Source: Pezicula radicicola (taxonomy: Eukaryota > Ascomycota > Leotiomycetes > Helotiales > Dermateaceae). Taken from it: a DNA stretch of 64,000 nt. Positions 44,707-56,809 of this stretch are shown one piece after another; within the stretch, counting starts at the first letter, position 1, and each line of letters opens with the position of its first letter. The stretch lies in the NCBI GenBank assembly GCA_003008705.1, contig PDUO01000033.1:437223-501222 (forward strand). The letters are read 5' to 3'. The position numbers were made by a program, and so were the translations under genes. The notes beneath the pieces are model-generated. The model was not told where the DNA came from. It searched no databases and worked only from the letters and a program-made list of their open reading frames with translations.

Positions 44707-46333
44707 ATGGACATCACCTCCATCGACACCGTGACTGGAAAGGCCACTGATGACCCTTCTACTACTGTCGTCGAGCCTTCTGCCGCCCTTGCACAAGCTG
44801 CCCTCTCCTTCATCGACGCTAGCGTAGCATTCGATGAAGCATCTGCAACATCCTTTGAGCCCCTGCGAGATGCAATTCTACATTTGTGACGTACCTACAG
44901 CGCCGATAGTGCCACAGGCCAAGGGCATCACTGCTTCAGAGATTGGGCCGACGCATATGGGAGGTTTGATAGGAGGCATATGATACGCATGACAAAGGTC
45001 GAGAAGGAGGCTCACTATAGCGGCCTTTCCAAGAGATGTGAGAGAGCTCTCCGCGCTCTGTGTGGCGTGCTTGGTATCGAGGTCTGGGAATTGTACTGGG
45101 AGCTTGGAGAGGAATTGCTGCATCAAGGGATTCGCTGGCGCTACTGTGCAATACACTTCTCTACGATATTGGTGGACTTCCACGTCCCAAGGGTGGTGAT
45201 GCTCGAAAAGGGATGCAGCCCGCAGACAAAGAAGCTCTCGACATATCTATCCAGGACTTGGTGCACGAGCTCGATGAGTTCCGCATTGCGAGATACAAGG
45301 TTAGAAATTCGAGCCGGTTCCGGAGGAACGACTCTTCTATCTACACCTACTCTGATGTCAGGGAGTGGGCTGCAAGCAAAGGCAACCAAGGTTCTTATGT
45401 TCTGCGCAAACGCAAGACGGCAGCGACTAAACCTGCAGATAATCCTCTTCCAACTCCAACCCTATCAGTAACAAAAAAGAGCACGCTGAACCACCGCAAC
45501 ATGAGGCTGACAACAGCTACCCAGCCGAAGACGTTCTGAGTCCGGAGAGAGGCGGAAGCGCTCGCCCACAGGTGGACGATGAGATGTCATCTCTGTATAG
45601 CGGTGTTGACGATGTGGATGAGAGTGAGAACAATTCGGTTTTCTTGATAGGCATTGGATATAGTAGTGATATTAACGATAACGATGATGATTACCCCTAA
45701 AACGATCCTGAGCCAATAACTACAGTTTACCTCCAGCCTTCCCCCTACCAATGGATCGCGGTTCACCACATGAATCTCCCAAACCACCATGTATCACAGA
45801 TGAGCTCAGTCAATCTTCTGAGAAAAAGACCACGGACGAGCTTCCCAAACCCCTTAAGCGAAAACTTACTGTCGACATTTTCCAATCCCCCAAACAAGTC
45901 GCCACAGAAATATGACGTCTTGAGGCATGAATTGAAGCGGCGCCAATCAGAACTAGTAACTGCTAATAGCTTGGTATTTTTGTTAGAGGACGCACAAGCC
46001 CAGACCGAAGGATTGGAACAGAAGTTCTACCTTACGCAGAACAAGCTTCCGCGTCCAAATCAGCTCAAAGCTCAGAAAAAGAATTAGGAATTTGAGAAGG
46101 AAATGATAGAGTTTGCAGAAGGTTGGGTCCAAGGTGTAAAGAAGATAGAGGCTTCATTTACAGCATTGAGTTATTGCCTGCGCAACGCCAAGTCTCTTTC
46201 TGTACAACTCAGAGAAGCGGTTGCATTGCTGAGACGAGATAGAAATAGAGTAATCGAATACAAAAGACATTGCTTAACATTAAGTACATTTTCTAGTCCA
46301 CTAGTGGGCGTATTAATTAATAATAATAAATAG
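44707..46333 (+). pseudogene. Decayed gene with coiled-coil C-terminus, unknown family
   Basis: A protein-like sequence runs the whole length with five lesions. It starts MDITSIDTVTGKATDD, meets TGA at 44887-44889 (CGA-to-TGA fits), and continues in frame (KVEKEAHYSGLSKRCERALR). The frame changes by one base near 45115-45135 into SLALLCNTLLYDIGGLPRP and again at the six-A run 45473-45478. It then passes an acidic stretch (VDDEMSSLYSGVDDVDESEN), TAA at 45698-45700 and TAG at 46085-46087 (both explicable from Gln codons), ending in a helical coiled-coil-like part (ALLRRDRNRVIEYKRH). No domain recognised. The small number of lesions relative to length shows recent loss. Confidence 0.55.
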
Positions 46334-47040
46334 TTCTCTTTTATATGTGTTTCCACCCCTTGAATATCTGAAATAGTACACCCCTAAGTAATAGCACCTC
46401 TAAATAACACACCCTAGGTTTTATTATCTATAATACAGGGTAACTTCTTAAAACAATCTAAAATGAAGAACTTTACTTACATTTGCGCAGATTCATCCTA
46501 ACGAACCGACATATTGTTAGAACCAGGCCGTGGTGTGGCCGTGCTATCTTCTCGAATCACGAAGAGTGTCAACTTACCCGCGTCTACTTCGAGCTGGTGG
46601 CTATCAATATTGCATTATATTTTGTTTCCTTTTGTTTAAATACAAGTATCTATACTTTTTTTATGCTCGGCTATGCTTTTTTCTGCTTCTTATTAAAGTT
46701 CACAAATATTTTTGTATCTTTATTTTTGTATCTTTATTTGCGCCTACTAACTTTAAGAAGTTGATTTCTGCAAAGAACAAACAAAAAATTCGACCAATTT
46801 TTATACTAAATGCACCGCTACCCAGTAGAAATACAGGGGTTACTAAACAAAACAAAATGAAAATATTGTTACTAACACTTATTAGGCCAGACTTAGTTAG
46901 GGTAGGAGAGAAGATTCGGGTCGTAGAGAACGATGCGTGTCAAAGGTTTAGTAGTTAGTATTCTTATGCCTGATGTGATCAGTAGGACAGACAGGAATAC
47001 ACTAGAGTATGAGAACGGGGATTACTAGGATTTTGATATA
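46334..47040. other. AT-rich spacer
   Basis: No supported gene. 46600-46830 is AT-rich and reads as hydrophobic, Phe/Tyr-rich frames in several phases, an artefact of composition. Confidence 0.5.
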
Positions 47041-48786
47041 AGCTTTAGCAAACGGAAAGAAGGAACCACCCCCGGAAGAGAGCGGCGATGAAGATGAAGA
47101 AGGGAAAAAAGAACCCACCGAAGAACAAAATCAAGCTGTACAAGAGGTATTGAAGTGGAAGTCAAGCGACTACCGAAAAATCCTAGGCGTCCAGGATAAA
47201 TATGACACCCAGGAGGAGGAACAGGAAGAGATCTTGAAAGCTTTCAGAGCGCTTGGCGCTTTGATACATCCCGACTATATCAAAGGCGAGAATACTAAAA
47301 AGGCATACGATAGTGAGTGAGAATTCCCTTTCGTTCTTTTGCATCACGCTAATCTATCTCGAATTTAGGGGTTTTGAAGGCAGCCGGAAAACTAGGTGTT
47401 GATAAAGATGATATTAACGAAGTAAAAACTTGGGACGACGAAGAGGAACTCGGAGCCGGCATGGAGGTTGACGAAGATGAAATACTATGGCACACGGACT
47501 TTGTCCAGAAGATATACCAAGAAGCCACACCAGAGTTGGGGCGACTCTGTGCGGATCCTGTCGACAATGGGCCGATGCGTGTGCTGGAGGCTTTAAACAA
47601 GAAGATCAGGGAGCAAAATGAGAAAGATGGGAATAAACCGGACCAATGGACTATCGACTATAATATGTACGCTGTGCAATTTAATGCGGTCAAGCCCTAC
47701 TATGATGGTCTTTAGAATACACCTGAAGGCCAGCCTATGGACGAAGAAGCGATATCGAAAATTAATGGGCTAAACGATTAATTAAAGAAGCTCAATCACA
47801 AGCACCACTTTCCTGAGACCTGGGTAATGGATCTCCCAACTACAGAAATGGTGGCACAGGCCCGAGCGAAGAATGAGGCAGAAGAGGAGAAGAAGAGGAA
47901 GGCGGAAGAGGAAGCGAAGAAGGCAAAGTTTAGTAATATCGAATTTCCCTGGGTAACCTATCTCCTCCCGACAGGAGAGTCGATTATTTCCGGTCGATAG
48001 AGGACGAAGGATGAGGTTATGGGGTCTCTCTGTTGTGTGGAGCTTCTATATACGAACCCCAAGGATCTAACCTTTGAATTCTAAGACGATATTGATATAT
48101 TTAAGTTGTAGAAGTACTTCGCGACGCCGAATATAAAGCTAATAGGTGAAACAGATGAATAAGGCCGACTAGTGAAAGTATAATCGAAGGCTGATAGAAA
48201 GCATTTCAAGGAATTTTTATTTTACGTTGTAGGAAAACACTAGAGGTTAGACCTAAGAACAAGGACTAAGCCTATGTGTCCTGAGGTACTATATGGCATT
48301 ATAATGTTATATGGAATTCAACTCGTAAACAAGACGGGACTATTGCGTATAGTTAGGTAAAAGGCCGAAGAAGGTTATATTCGAAGGTACTACGCAAAGA
48401 AGGGGATCACTTCGCCATAGGACGTCGAGCTAGAATTGTACATTATATCAAAGGAAATAAAGAAAAAGATGGACACGGCGAACTCGGCAGCAGGGAGTTC
48501 GACATTAGATTGGACAACAGTGAGTTCGCCATCAGGAAATTCAGAGATCAAGGCTCTTTAAGATCAAATGGCCAATCTGGAAAGAAAATTTAGTAACTTC
48601 TAGCCTTCAACTGCAGGCGGAAGCTCCTTGGATTTCATACTTGCTAAGTTGGAAGAGAGGATGGCCTCTATAGAGACGAAAGTAGCTAAAGTCGATGCCA
48701 TTGAGGATACAACTACGAAACTAGTGGGCTACCTGACCGCTTTATCGAACAAGTTTGACAACTTGGAAAAGAGGGTCCTAGTCTAG
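47041..48786 (+). pseudogene. J-domain-like gene with twelve in-frame TAA/TAG stops
   Basis: First visible exon: about 47050 to 47312, acidic, then a J-domain-like segment (WKSSDYRKILGVQDKYD, FRALGALIHPDYIKG with the HPD tripeptide). The intron 47313-47368 (GTGAGT, branch GCTAAT, TTTAG) keeps phase. Exon 2 is open to 47712 (DKDDINEVKTWDDEEELGAG). From 47713 to 48786 the same frame continues for about 1,070 bases without any frameshift but with twelve internal stops: six TAG and six TAA, no TGA. The text between stops remains protein-like (PWVTYLLPTGESIISGR, LAKLEERMASIETKVAKVD), ending in a coiled coil. Every stop is one C-to-T step from CAA or CAG. Trp TGG codons survive, so change was on one strand only. 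Likely a RIP-inactivated DnaJ-family gene; the 5' end is not located. Confidence 0.7.
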
Positions 48787-50053
48787 TTATAAAACTTTCT
48801 TCAACTGTTTCATTAGTTGTGCTCGTCTGCAGGGTCACTTTCCTTTCCTCGTCGCTTACCTTGTCATTTTAAACGTTTCTTTTTCGATTGTTTGTCTTTG
48901 ATTAATCTGTCTTTGTAGCAACTGCAGCTTTCTATATTCATATGGGCTGGCCCAGATAGTTTGCAAAGAATAGTTAGCATAGGACACTATCACTAATTGA
49001 ACCCTATGTCATCCGAGACCTCTTATTGCTTGAAAATAGAGATTGAGTTTAGTTCTTGCAATTAAGAATACCTCTACATCTTCCGCACGACCCCTAACAT
49101 AATCCAGAAAATGTAGTCGATTTGCTGCGTCCGGGTGCTTAGGATCCACGGCTGCTGGCTTATAATGCAAGATCCAAGATGTACCTTCGAATTTCCATCA
49201 AACGCTGGTGCCGTCCCTGCAGTGACGAATGTCTATCCTACAACACCATCGACCGATCATCCATCTTATCATTCATCCCACCTTTATGCACGTGGTAGAA
49301 TTCCTGCATCCCTCCTTAACTAGGGCGGACGGGATTAGGCACAGAGAGAGGGGAGCTGCGAAAGGACGAAAAGTGAAGATTGCTGAGTTGTCCTCGGAAG
49401 CTAGCGGGTCTTAGGAAGGACTTTCCAAAGCTGGCAGGACCACATGAGGACTGCTTTGTGGTTGGCGGATTTTTGGATGGAGCTTCATGCTTATGTGTCT
49501 GAGATGCGGGGTTCAGAGTTGATCTTCTTGCTGTAATGCAATGTGAATGTATGATTCGTATGCCCTATGAGCCCCGTTCGTAAACCCCGGTCGGGCTCTC
49601 GATGTTGGGGATAGCACCCCGTTCCTGAGTGTACTATTGGTTACCTACAAGCGTTGGTAAATCATTCCTGCAGCTCACGTCCCAAGACGGAAATGGAAAA
49701 TGCTCATGTCGAGATTCCGATGTGGGATTTCTTGTTATAAGGTACCGATGGAATCTCGACGGCTCAGGCCCGGCTCTACGGAATGCCGTAACGACTGGTT
49801 GGCTCAAAATAAAAAAATCACTAAATTTCCTTACTAGCTATACTCCCTCGGATAGTATTGGGCACACCCTGATGTACTACTGTAATAAGTAGTATGTAAC
49901 CAGTAGGAGTGGGAGTGTAAGCGAATCCGACAATTACAGGCTCTAGAATGATAATACCCCGGCTGGCGTATGTCTTCCCCTCAGCCTTTTTCTGTTTTCA
50001 CACCTCGCTGACGTTAGATTTCAGCCTCCCCCTTACCCTTAGTCCACGTTTCA
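48787..50053. other. Gene-free spacer
   Basis: No gene supported; a few 60-90-codon frames lack coding character. The inverted pair TACTACTGTAATAAGTAGTA lies near 49873. Sequence is of normal base composition, so it is probably not a heavily RIP-mutated repeat. Confidence 0.45.
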
Positions 50054-50119
50054 GTGCATTGCCGATCTCGACGGATCCCTACCTTAAACAGACGAAACGT
50101 AAGCAAGAACAACTCATCT

Positions 50120-50835
50120 TTCCTTGCAGAGACTAGCGTCGCTCATGTTCACTGGTCACTCTTCATAGCATGGCTTTGCGTCATCCATCCCGCCGGATGT
50201 CATTTGCTGGGGAAAGCTGGAGGATACCGTGACGGCAGCGGTTCCAGCAGCAACGGAGGTTTCCCGGATTCATCGCCAAGCTTCCTGGGATTCGACACCC
50301 GAAAGGCGGAACATCTACGCGTTGTCCATGGTGTTCTCGCTGCCCTCGCTTTTGTTATCTTCTTCCTAATCGGCGCGATTTCGATCCGGATCATTCCCGG
50401 CCGCGTCGCTATATAGATACATGCCGTTTTCCAAGTCGTAGCGTATGCGATGTACATCGCCGCTTTCGGAATCAGCATATGGCAGTGCAGCTCGGTAATA
50501 GCTCAATGAACTACCACCCAATAATCGGCATCGTAATCTTCGGGTTCCTTTCCTTCCAGCCCATCCTTGGCCTCATCCACCATGCCATGTTCAAAAAGCA
50601 CCATCGCCGCCAAATCTCGTCCTACGCGCACATCTGGCTCGGCCGTGTCCTCATCACGCTTGGCATCATTAATGGCGGACTGGGCCTCGGACTCGCGAAT
50701 AATACGGATGCCGGAAAGATTGCGTATGGCATCTTTGCTGGAAGTATTTGGGTTGTTTGGATGATTGCTGCCATGTGTGGTGAGATTAAGAGGAGTCGGA
50801 ATGCGGCACAATCAAGGAGAATGAGTCGGAAGTAG
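50120..50835 (+). pseudogene. Cytochrome b561-type membrane protein, damaged
   Basis: Encodes a multi-pass b561 core. Four heme-ligand-type His lie in successive helices: VVHGVLAALAFVIFF, IHAVFQVVAYAMYIAAFG, YHPIIGIVIFGFLSFQPILG and YAHIWLGRVLITLGIINGG. The family moves electrons across membranes and in fungi is often joined to a DOMON (CDH-cytochrome-like) domain; no DOMON is visible here, only a short Gly/Ser-rich lead. Lesions: TAG at 50414-50416 where the family has Trp (VAI-W-IHAVF; TGG-to-TAG is a G-to-A transition), and a one-base frame change near 50475-50480, between FGISI and MAVQLG. The true start is unclear: the left frame opens near 50054 without a convincing signal sequence, so an upstream exon may exist. 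The C-terminus is basic (EIKRSRNAAQSRR). Confidence 0.7.
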
Positions 50836-52570
50836 GAGCGTCGCTATAAGAGTGGCGGGAGTAGCCAGCGACCATACAGGAGTGCTAGCCATGCACCTCC
50901 TATGGGTTGATGCGAAAGTCGCTATGCTTGTTTGCATGCTTGAAGTTACAGACCAGATAAAATCGTTATGAAATGGGAATGTGTCGCCATCATGAGAAGG
51001 CCACTACCGTGATCGAACTTGAATGACCTATAGCCCTACGCAATTCTCCCGTCCACAAGTGGTGGACGCCAGCCAGAGTGTATTAGAGTTCGTGTCGAGG
51101 TGAAATCACCTACTGAAATAATTTATTTATCGACAGATACCTGAGATACACCTCAAACCAATTTTTATTACTTTCCTGCAATCTATCGCTTAGCATTAAT
51201 ACTTATGCGCTCTCAATTCTTACCGATACTCTGTGCATTAAACACAAACTCACAAGCTATTAAAGGTATTTTTAAAATAAAAAAGACCAAATATCTTAAG
51301 AGATATACCGTTTACTCTAAAGTATATGCTCTAAGAGAAAAGTTTTTTTTTTATGTTGTATAGTTATAAGATGAATAAAATCATTTATAGGGCAAATTAT
51401 CACTAAAATTTAGGATGCTTTAGCAATGTCCGCTATAAATATAGGGTGTGCTCACTAAAGAGTGCCTATAAGGCCGTCGAGAAACTGTCGCAGAGCTCCT
51501 AATAGTTTCGGACTTATGATCCTAACTCTAAGCAGCAAAGACTACATAAGCCCCGAGGCCTTGCACAGCTAACCTGCATGTCACGAAAGGTAAAACCGAA
51601 GCTTGCGTCGCCATGAACACCGTGGAACACAAAACACTCATAGCAGAATGGGTATAGGATCTTCTAAATGCGAGCTCTTGATCGTGATATCGTACCATCA
51701 GCTTTCTTTGTCATCTTTGTTGCATGTGAATGGGGAGATTGCGCTGTAAGAGGCCCTTTTTATCTTCTATTTCGAGAACAGTATTGCGTATGCACAACTG
51801 CTGACGTGTTGTTCCCTTGTGACTCTTATTTGCAAGTGCCGACCTACATTTGACCTATCGCATTATTCGCCCTCTCCCCGGGACCCTCATGTTAACAAAA
51901 TGGATGATTCATCTGCGAAATATGCGTTCAACCTAAATATCAGCCTAAATGAAAGCCTGCTGGGATAGCAACGAGGAAGCGTTTCTCTGCCGGCCTCACC
52001 CGAATACGGATGCTTGCCTTCACTGTTGAGAGACTGTTGATCTAGGAACCCAAGTTTCTTCAAAATAGGATTGAATCCTGAGGTTTGGGTACATTAGTGA
52101 GGGAGCTACTCAGACTGTTGCCACCAGAAAATTGGGCTCAGACGTGACAGATGACGAATACTTCATCGAAATTGGCATAAGCTGAGCTTCATTCATCACT
52201 CACAGGTTGTCATGGTACACCTGTGGTGAGTTTTATCTCGTATCATCCTTCTTGTAGCTAATGGTCAAGAAAAATATTAAGAGATCTACGTTTCATGAAA
52301 GTTGGTGAAATGCCTCATGTACTTTGTGAGCAGGGATCTGAAGCCACATCTAATTCATTGCCTTAGTTGCAGTACGATCGTACACAAGTTTTATAATGCT
52401 AGAAACTGATCCACTTGTCTCTTATTACTCTTCGATATCGCGAAACGATCAAATCAAACCGAGCTCATCTCTATGGCGCTCTCAGACGGTTAGCCCGCCG
52501 AGGACCAATCTCCAGATCCAAGATTCGTCTCTTTTCCACATTTCCTATCTTCGATGACTTGGTCAATGTT
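50836..52570. other. Gene-free spacer
   Basis: No gene. 51230-51440 is AT-rich. The remainder has normal composition and only short frames. Confidence 0.5.
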
Positions 52571-53797
52571 TCAGGGTTCATATTTATACCCTGGGGCGTA
52601 GTTAGGAGGAATACATTCGTCTGCATCGAATGGAATGCCCTTCTTCATTGACTCCAACGCCTTTGCGTAGTTCCTCGGCATAAGCCTCTGGGTCGTGATC
52701 AAAAGCCCACTTTGGCTGACGAGGGACCGACTTTTATTTGAATCGAACTTCACTTTCTCCCAATCCGTCTCTTGGAGTAACTCTGCGTTGGTGAAGCCGA
52801 GCTTTTGCGCGTAGGCGGTACGCAAATACCTGCAAACAGTTAGTGGGAGAAAAGAAATACGCGAGGATATTGAGGCTACGTATCAGAATCTGATGTGTGC
52901 TCTTGCAGATTGGGAGATATTTTCTTTTCCTCCTTTCTGGGGGCAAGTTCCAAGAGATACACCATCTTCAATTGCTTTAGTAGCGCCGTTTCCAGACGCA
53001 GGTAAGAAAGAGTGCGCGCTGTTGCCAATTTGGACGACGCGAGCACTTGGGGATGTCCAACTTGGCTGTGGGTCTCTCCAAAGTAGATTGAAATTGATGA
53101 TGGTTTTTGGCGGTGTGCGTTGAGTCAATTCCTCGAAATTAGGTGCCCACTGATATTGGCCCGGAACTTTCTCTAAACCCTCTAGCATGTCGGAGGCCTC
53201 AATCGTGTTGTTCAAGACTCTTTTAAGCTCCCGGTGGCCTTTTAACACGTTAGTATAAATTGGCGATTTTCTATTGATGCGCATTAAAGACCAAAGATTG
53301 CGATACTTACATTATGATTCATAATCCAAATCATCAGGTCTGGCCGCGTAAGTGTGAGGGCGTATGCGGAGGGACTTGGAGACAATAAAATGTAAGAATC
53401 TGCTCCTATGTAATATAAGAAATCTAAAGAACAAGGAGATTTACCAAGGAAAGTCCGCAAGATGGGATTTTTTCCCATTAATCAAGTGGAAAAAGTCCGT
53501 CACTTCGGGATTCTGATACAAATGATAAAATGGGAAAAGGTGCTTTCCATATTGCTCTGCCAGATGGAACGGCCCTTACTTGTCCACCAACCAGATTTCG
53601 AGATTTAGAGCCAGCCCAATCGACAGCAATGACAAGATCAGCTTCATATCTGTTGTCTTGTTTTGTAATGAACTCCCTTGACCTTTCTCAGTGTTTTCAA
53701 AATATTTCACTACATGTTGATTGAATTCCACCTTGATCCCAATCTTTTCGACCTGATTAACAAACATTTTGTAGATTAGTGGCCGAATCTTTAATTA
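52571..53797 (-). pseudogene. FAD-dependent monooxygenase, N-terminus missing
   Basis: Resembles salicylate-hydroxylase-type flavoprotein monooxygenases read right to left: RPLIYKMFVNQVEKIGIKVEF, then ADLVIAVDWAGSKSRNLVGG (the usual DG motif altered to DW), later WTSPSARVVQIGNSAHSFLP and GNGATKAIEDGVSLGT, ending near GIPFDADECIPPNYAPGYKY. The conserved GD(A/S)AHPFLP motif that contacts FAD ribityl here reads GNSAH, Asp replaced by Asn (a G-to-A transition). The N-terminal Rossmann fold with GxGxxG is absent: coding similarity stops at about 53797, where extremely AT-rich DNA begins. Internal frames do not all join by clean introns. Non-functional as read; originally an aromatic-ring or polyketide-tailoring type enzyme. 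Confidence 0.75.
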
Positions 53798-54140
53798 ACT
53801 TTTAAAAACTAATAATAATAATATCTCTTTTAGTATTAATATTAGTTAGTTTAAAAGTACTTAGAAATTATAATAAAAGGTTTAAAAATAATTAATAAAA
53901 TAATTTAAAAAAGAAAAAATTCTCTTTAAATAATAATAACCTTAGACTATTATATACTATTATTTAATAGTAATATTAAATACTAGTAAGTAAAGTTAAA
54001 AGTAGTTTATAAAAGGTCTAAAGGTAATAACTATTATAATTATAAAGTTACTTTAAAAAGTTTATTTAATACTAGTTATTTAACCCTTTACTTAGTGATA
54101 AATAATAAATAAAACTAAGTAAGTTAATTCTAAAAGTTGA
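53798..54140. other. Extremely AT-rich block, probable RIP-mutated insertion
   Basis: Almost only A and T with TA, TTA and AAT steps and no usable frame. It begins exactly where the FAD monooxygenase loses its N-terminal half, so it is probably a decayed element that truncated that gene. Confidence 0.6.
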
Positions 54141-54220
54141 TTTCTAAGTTATATAAGTTGTTTCTAAGTTAAATAAATAATTTCTAAGCTAAACGAGGGG
54201 TTTCTAAGCTAAATAAATTA
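54141..54220 (+). repeat. 20-bp tandem repeat, four units
   Basis: Four consecutive 20-bp units each start TTTCTAAG(T/C)T; the second half varies (ATATAAGTTG, AAATAAATAA, AAACGAGGGG, AAATAAATTA). It sits at the edge of the AT-rich block. Differences between units are mainly transitions. Confidence 0.75.
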
Positions 54221-54367
54221 GTTAGAGTAGTAGAAGAGGAGGATCTACTTTGTATATGCCTAAACGATCCAGCCCCCTACATCTGTGCTTCTATAGGGGA
54301 CTTTACCTAGAATAGTAACAATCTATATATTCTTTATCGGCTATTCGCTGCAAGGACCTAGTAGATA

Positions 54368-54530
54368 CAGTAGGGTGCAAAAAGTCTGAATACCCCCCTG
54401 ATTAAAAAAAAACTCGCTTAAATTGGTTTCAGTGCATTGGAAGTGCGTAGTTCTAATACTGTAACCCTGAAAATACGTATACTACATCACGCTAGCAAAG
54501 GGGGTTATTCAGACTTATTGCACCCCACTG
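54368..54530. mobile_element. 163-bp MITE, Tc1/mariner type, TA target duplication
   Basis: The left end CAGTAGGGTGCAAAAAGTCT and the reverse complement of the right end, CAGTGGGGTGCAATAAGTCT, match over about 32 bp with three mismatches. TA dinucleotides flank both ends (54366-54367 and 54531-54532). There is no coding capacity. CAGT termini with TA duplications are typical of Tc1/mariner derivatives. Low divergence between its ends suggests more recent activity than the 28.7-kb element. Confidence 0.88.
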
Positions 54531-54532
54531 TA

Positions 54533-56809
54533 GAATATTCGAGAGAACGCACAGACACAAAAGGCTGGATTATTTGGGCATATACGAAGTAGTAGACAAA
54601 GCTAGGATGCGGATGAAGCAATCGCGATTAGTCAAGGTCAACTGTTGGAGATTCGATCAATTCGGTTTGGGGAAATTGGTTGAGGAAATCTGATGATTTC
54701 ATGTGGGGGTGGGCATGTGAGCACGTATAATAAGTTACTTATCAAGGATTAATAGGGGTTATTAACCTGGGAGACGTATTGCATACGGAGATATGTTCGC
54801 GAAGATGACCACACCCCTGCCAGATAGTCATCTGCCGTACTCATTGCACGACTTAGTACTATTGGTCCCCGGATTGAGGCGCTCGCCAGCCCCATAATTG
54901 CACAAAGACTTTAAGAAGAGAGCATGCGGTAAGATGCTGTGTAACACCAAATTATCGAGGAGAATGCAGTGGACCCAGTTGCCAAGACACCCAATTCAAT
55001 ATGCATGACATGCTGCCTAGCGTACTTATATGGGTAAGTGAGCTTATTTTAGCACATCTAATTGGTCAGTTTTAAAGATGATCCGATCAGTACAGTAGTA
55101 GTAGAGCAAGTTGATCCCTGTACCACGCTACCGGTAGGCACCGATACCTTGCGAGGCTGTACCAACGAATCACTCTCAGGGTCAATGACACAGTAGGTTC
55201 CACTGATCGCTACCGATAGTTTTATGCTACTTTAAGGCAAGTAATCCTATTTCGTTGACAGATGCGCCAGCAGGGTTGGTTTCCGCCACCTTTCAATATA
55301 CTGAAATACAACGCAAATGGAATCCGTAAAATCCAAGTAAGATTAATTGGAAGTGCATTATTAAGACCTTTGATAGAATTTCACCATTAAATTCTAATCG
55401 GTTTCCGTACGCAATAGGCGATATTGTTTTGCGATCTAATTTGCGTGAGTTGTCCCGTCGATCACAGAAGACTAAGTTACTGTTTATGCGAGATGCCGAT
55501 GCACTTCCCTTGTTATGCATCCCTATATGAATGTACGGTTATCGCTGCATAATTATAAAGAAGATAGGTATCTGGCTTTGTGAGAGCGTACAGACTAAAA
55601 GGTAAAAAGTTAATAGGGTTCTAAATTTTCAGATTCTCACAGCTTTTCAACCACGCAATGTGGAACATTCTTTTCAACTCGGGAATTGTTCCCTCCTTTC
55701 ACACTATCCTCGTCGAACCTTTTGCAATTTTGTGCGAGTCTTTATGGTTGAGCTGTGAGATGCTGCAATGATTTAGGGAAGCCCCCACAGAACCGTACTT
55801 GCAGCCTGCAAAAGATATGCTCGATTTTTGTTGAGGAGCTTTACCAGTCTTTCACCCCAGCACTTAGATACCCTGTATCGTCTGCGTCAGCCCAATTCTA
55901 AAAGTTCTAACTCCCATTATTGTCGATCTAGATCATTTTGCTTTGATTCTTTTACATGCAATTTTTTTTGTTTTCATGTCTTAGCTGGGATGTTAAAGGG
56001 CTGGCCTCTGAAATCATTGGGGACGGCCAGGAGTGCCAACTCAATATGCGTGTCCAACTCCCTTGTTAATCCATTGCATGTCAATTATACCTAGGAGACA
56101 GCGGGAACTTATCTTTCCGCTTAAATTAGGCGCATTATCCCCTGTATCATGTTCTAAAGTGCAGGACGATGCTCCGGCTGTTGTCTGTTGGATCGATTCT
56201 GATGAGCCATGTCGAAGCACCTAAAGATTATTGCTGAAGCACTAAAGCGATTTATTATGATCGGATGTTTCTCCTCGGATCTCATTCCAGTATATCGACG
56301 GACGTCAGTCGAGACCACAATCCCAACACTTTTCTGGATTGTCCTTAGTACATAAGTTGGGTTACTATCGACTGCAAAAATGCGACACCCATCTCGGCTC
56401 ACCAGTGGTTTAAAATATCGATTTTTACTGTCTCATTACATTGCTTTCTGTATCCGTTGCCTTTAAACTGCCCGAGGATGGCCCCTTTGCTACGAAGAAC
56501 CGAAATATTTCTCTTCGAATTACCTACGACACCTCCTACGCCGTGTCCCTCTCCCACTACACTGACATTTGGAAGTCCTCCCGCAGCCTTGACATATAAT
56601 CTGCCCGAGAATGGCGATCCAGAACTGCAATCTTCGATTTACGGTCCCTGCAGTACCTTTCCTTTATTTAAGAGGCCGGAAGTTACAGGCGTTAGTATTA
56701 CCTTTGTTGTTTTGCTTCTACATATCGAAGCTTACGTGCCCTAGAAATATACAACAAGGCATTCCGATGCCGAAGGACAACCTCTCCTTACCTTAATTAA
56801 TTCTCGAAT
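54533..56809. other. Gene-free stretch with one copy of a long direct repeat
   Basis: About 54598-54960 is similar to 62826-63225 in the same orientation (for example ATGAAGCAATCGCGATTAGT against ATGAAGCAATTACGATTGGT, and ATTGGTCCCCGGATTGAGGC against ATTGGTCCCTGGGCTGAGGC). 54960-55800 shows nothing. 55830-56790 has protein-like short frames on both strands (for example VDSNPTYVLRTIQKSVGIVV on the minus strand near 56330) that I cannot join into a gene. Confidence 0.5.

Noticed and set aside
46483..46958. Hydrophobic Phe/Tyr-rich frames as a membrane protein
   Set aside because: Overlapping frames of similar hydrophobicity in the same AT-rich stretch indicate composition bias rather than coding.
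47713..48786. Reassigned genetic code (TAA/TAG as Gln)
   Set aside because: Intact genes in the window terminate normally at TAG or TAA (for example 31232, 41746 and the FAD and WSC genes' own stops), so a nuclear code change is untenable; local C-to-T mutation explains it.
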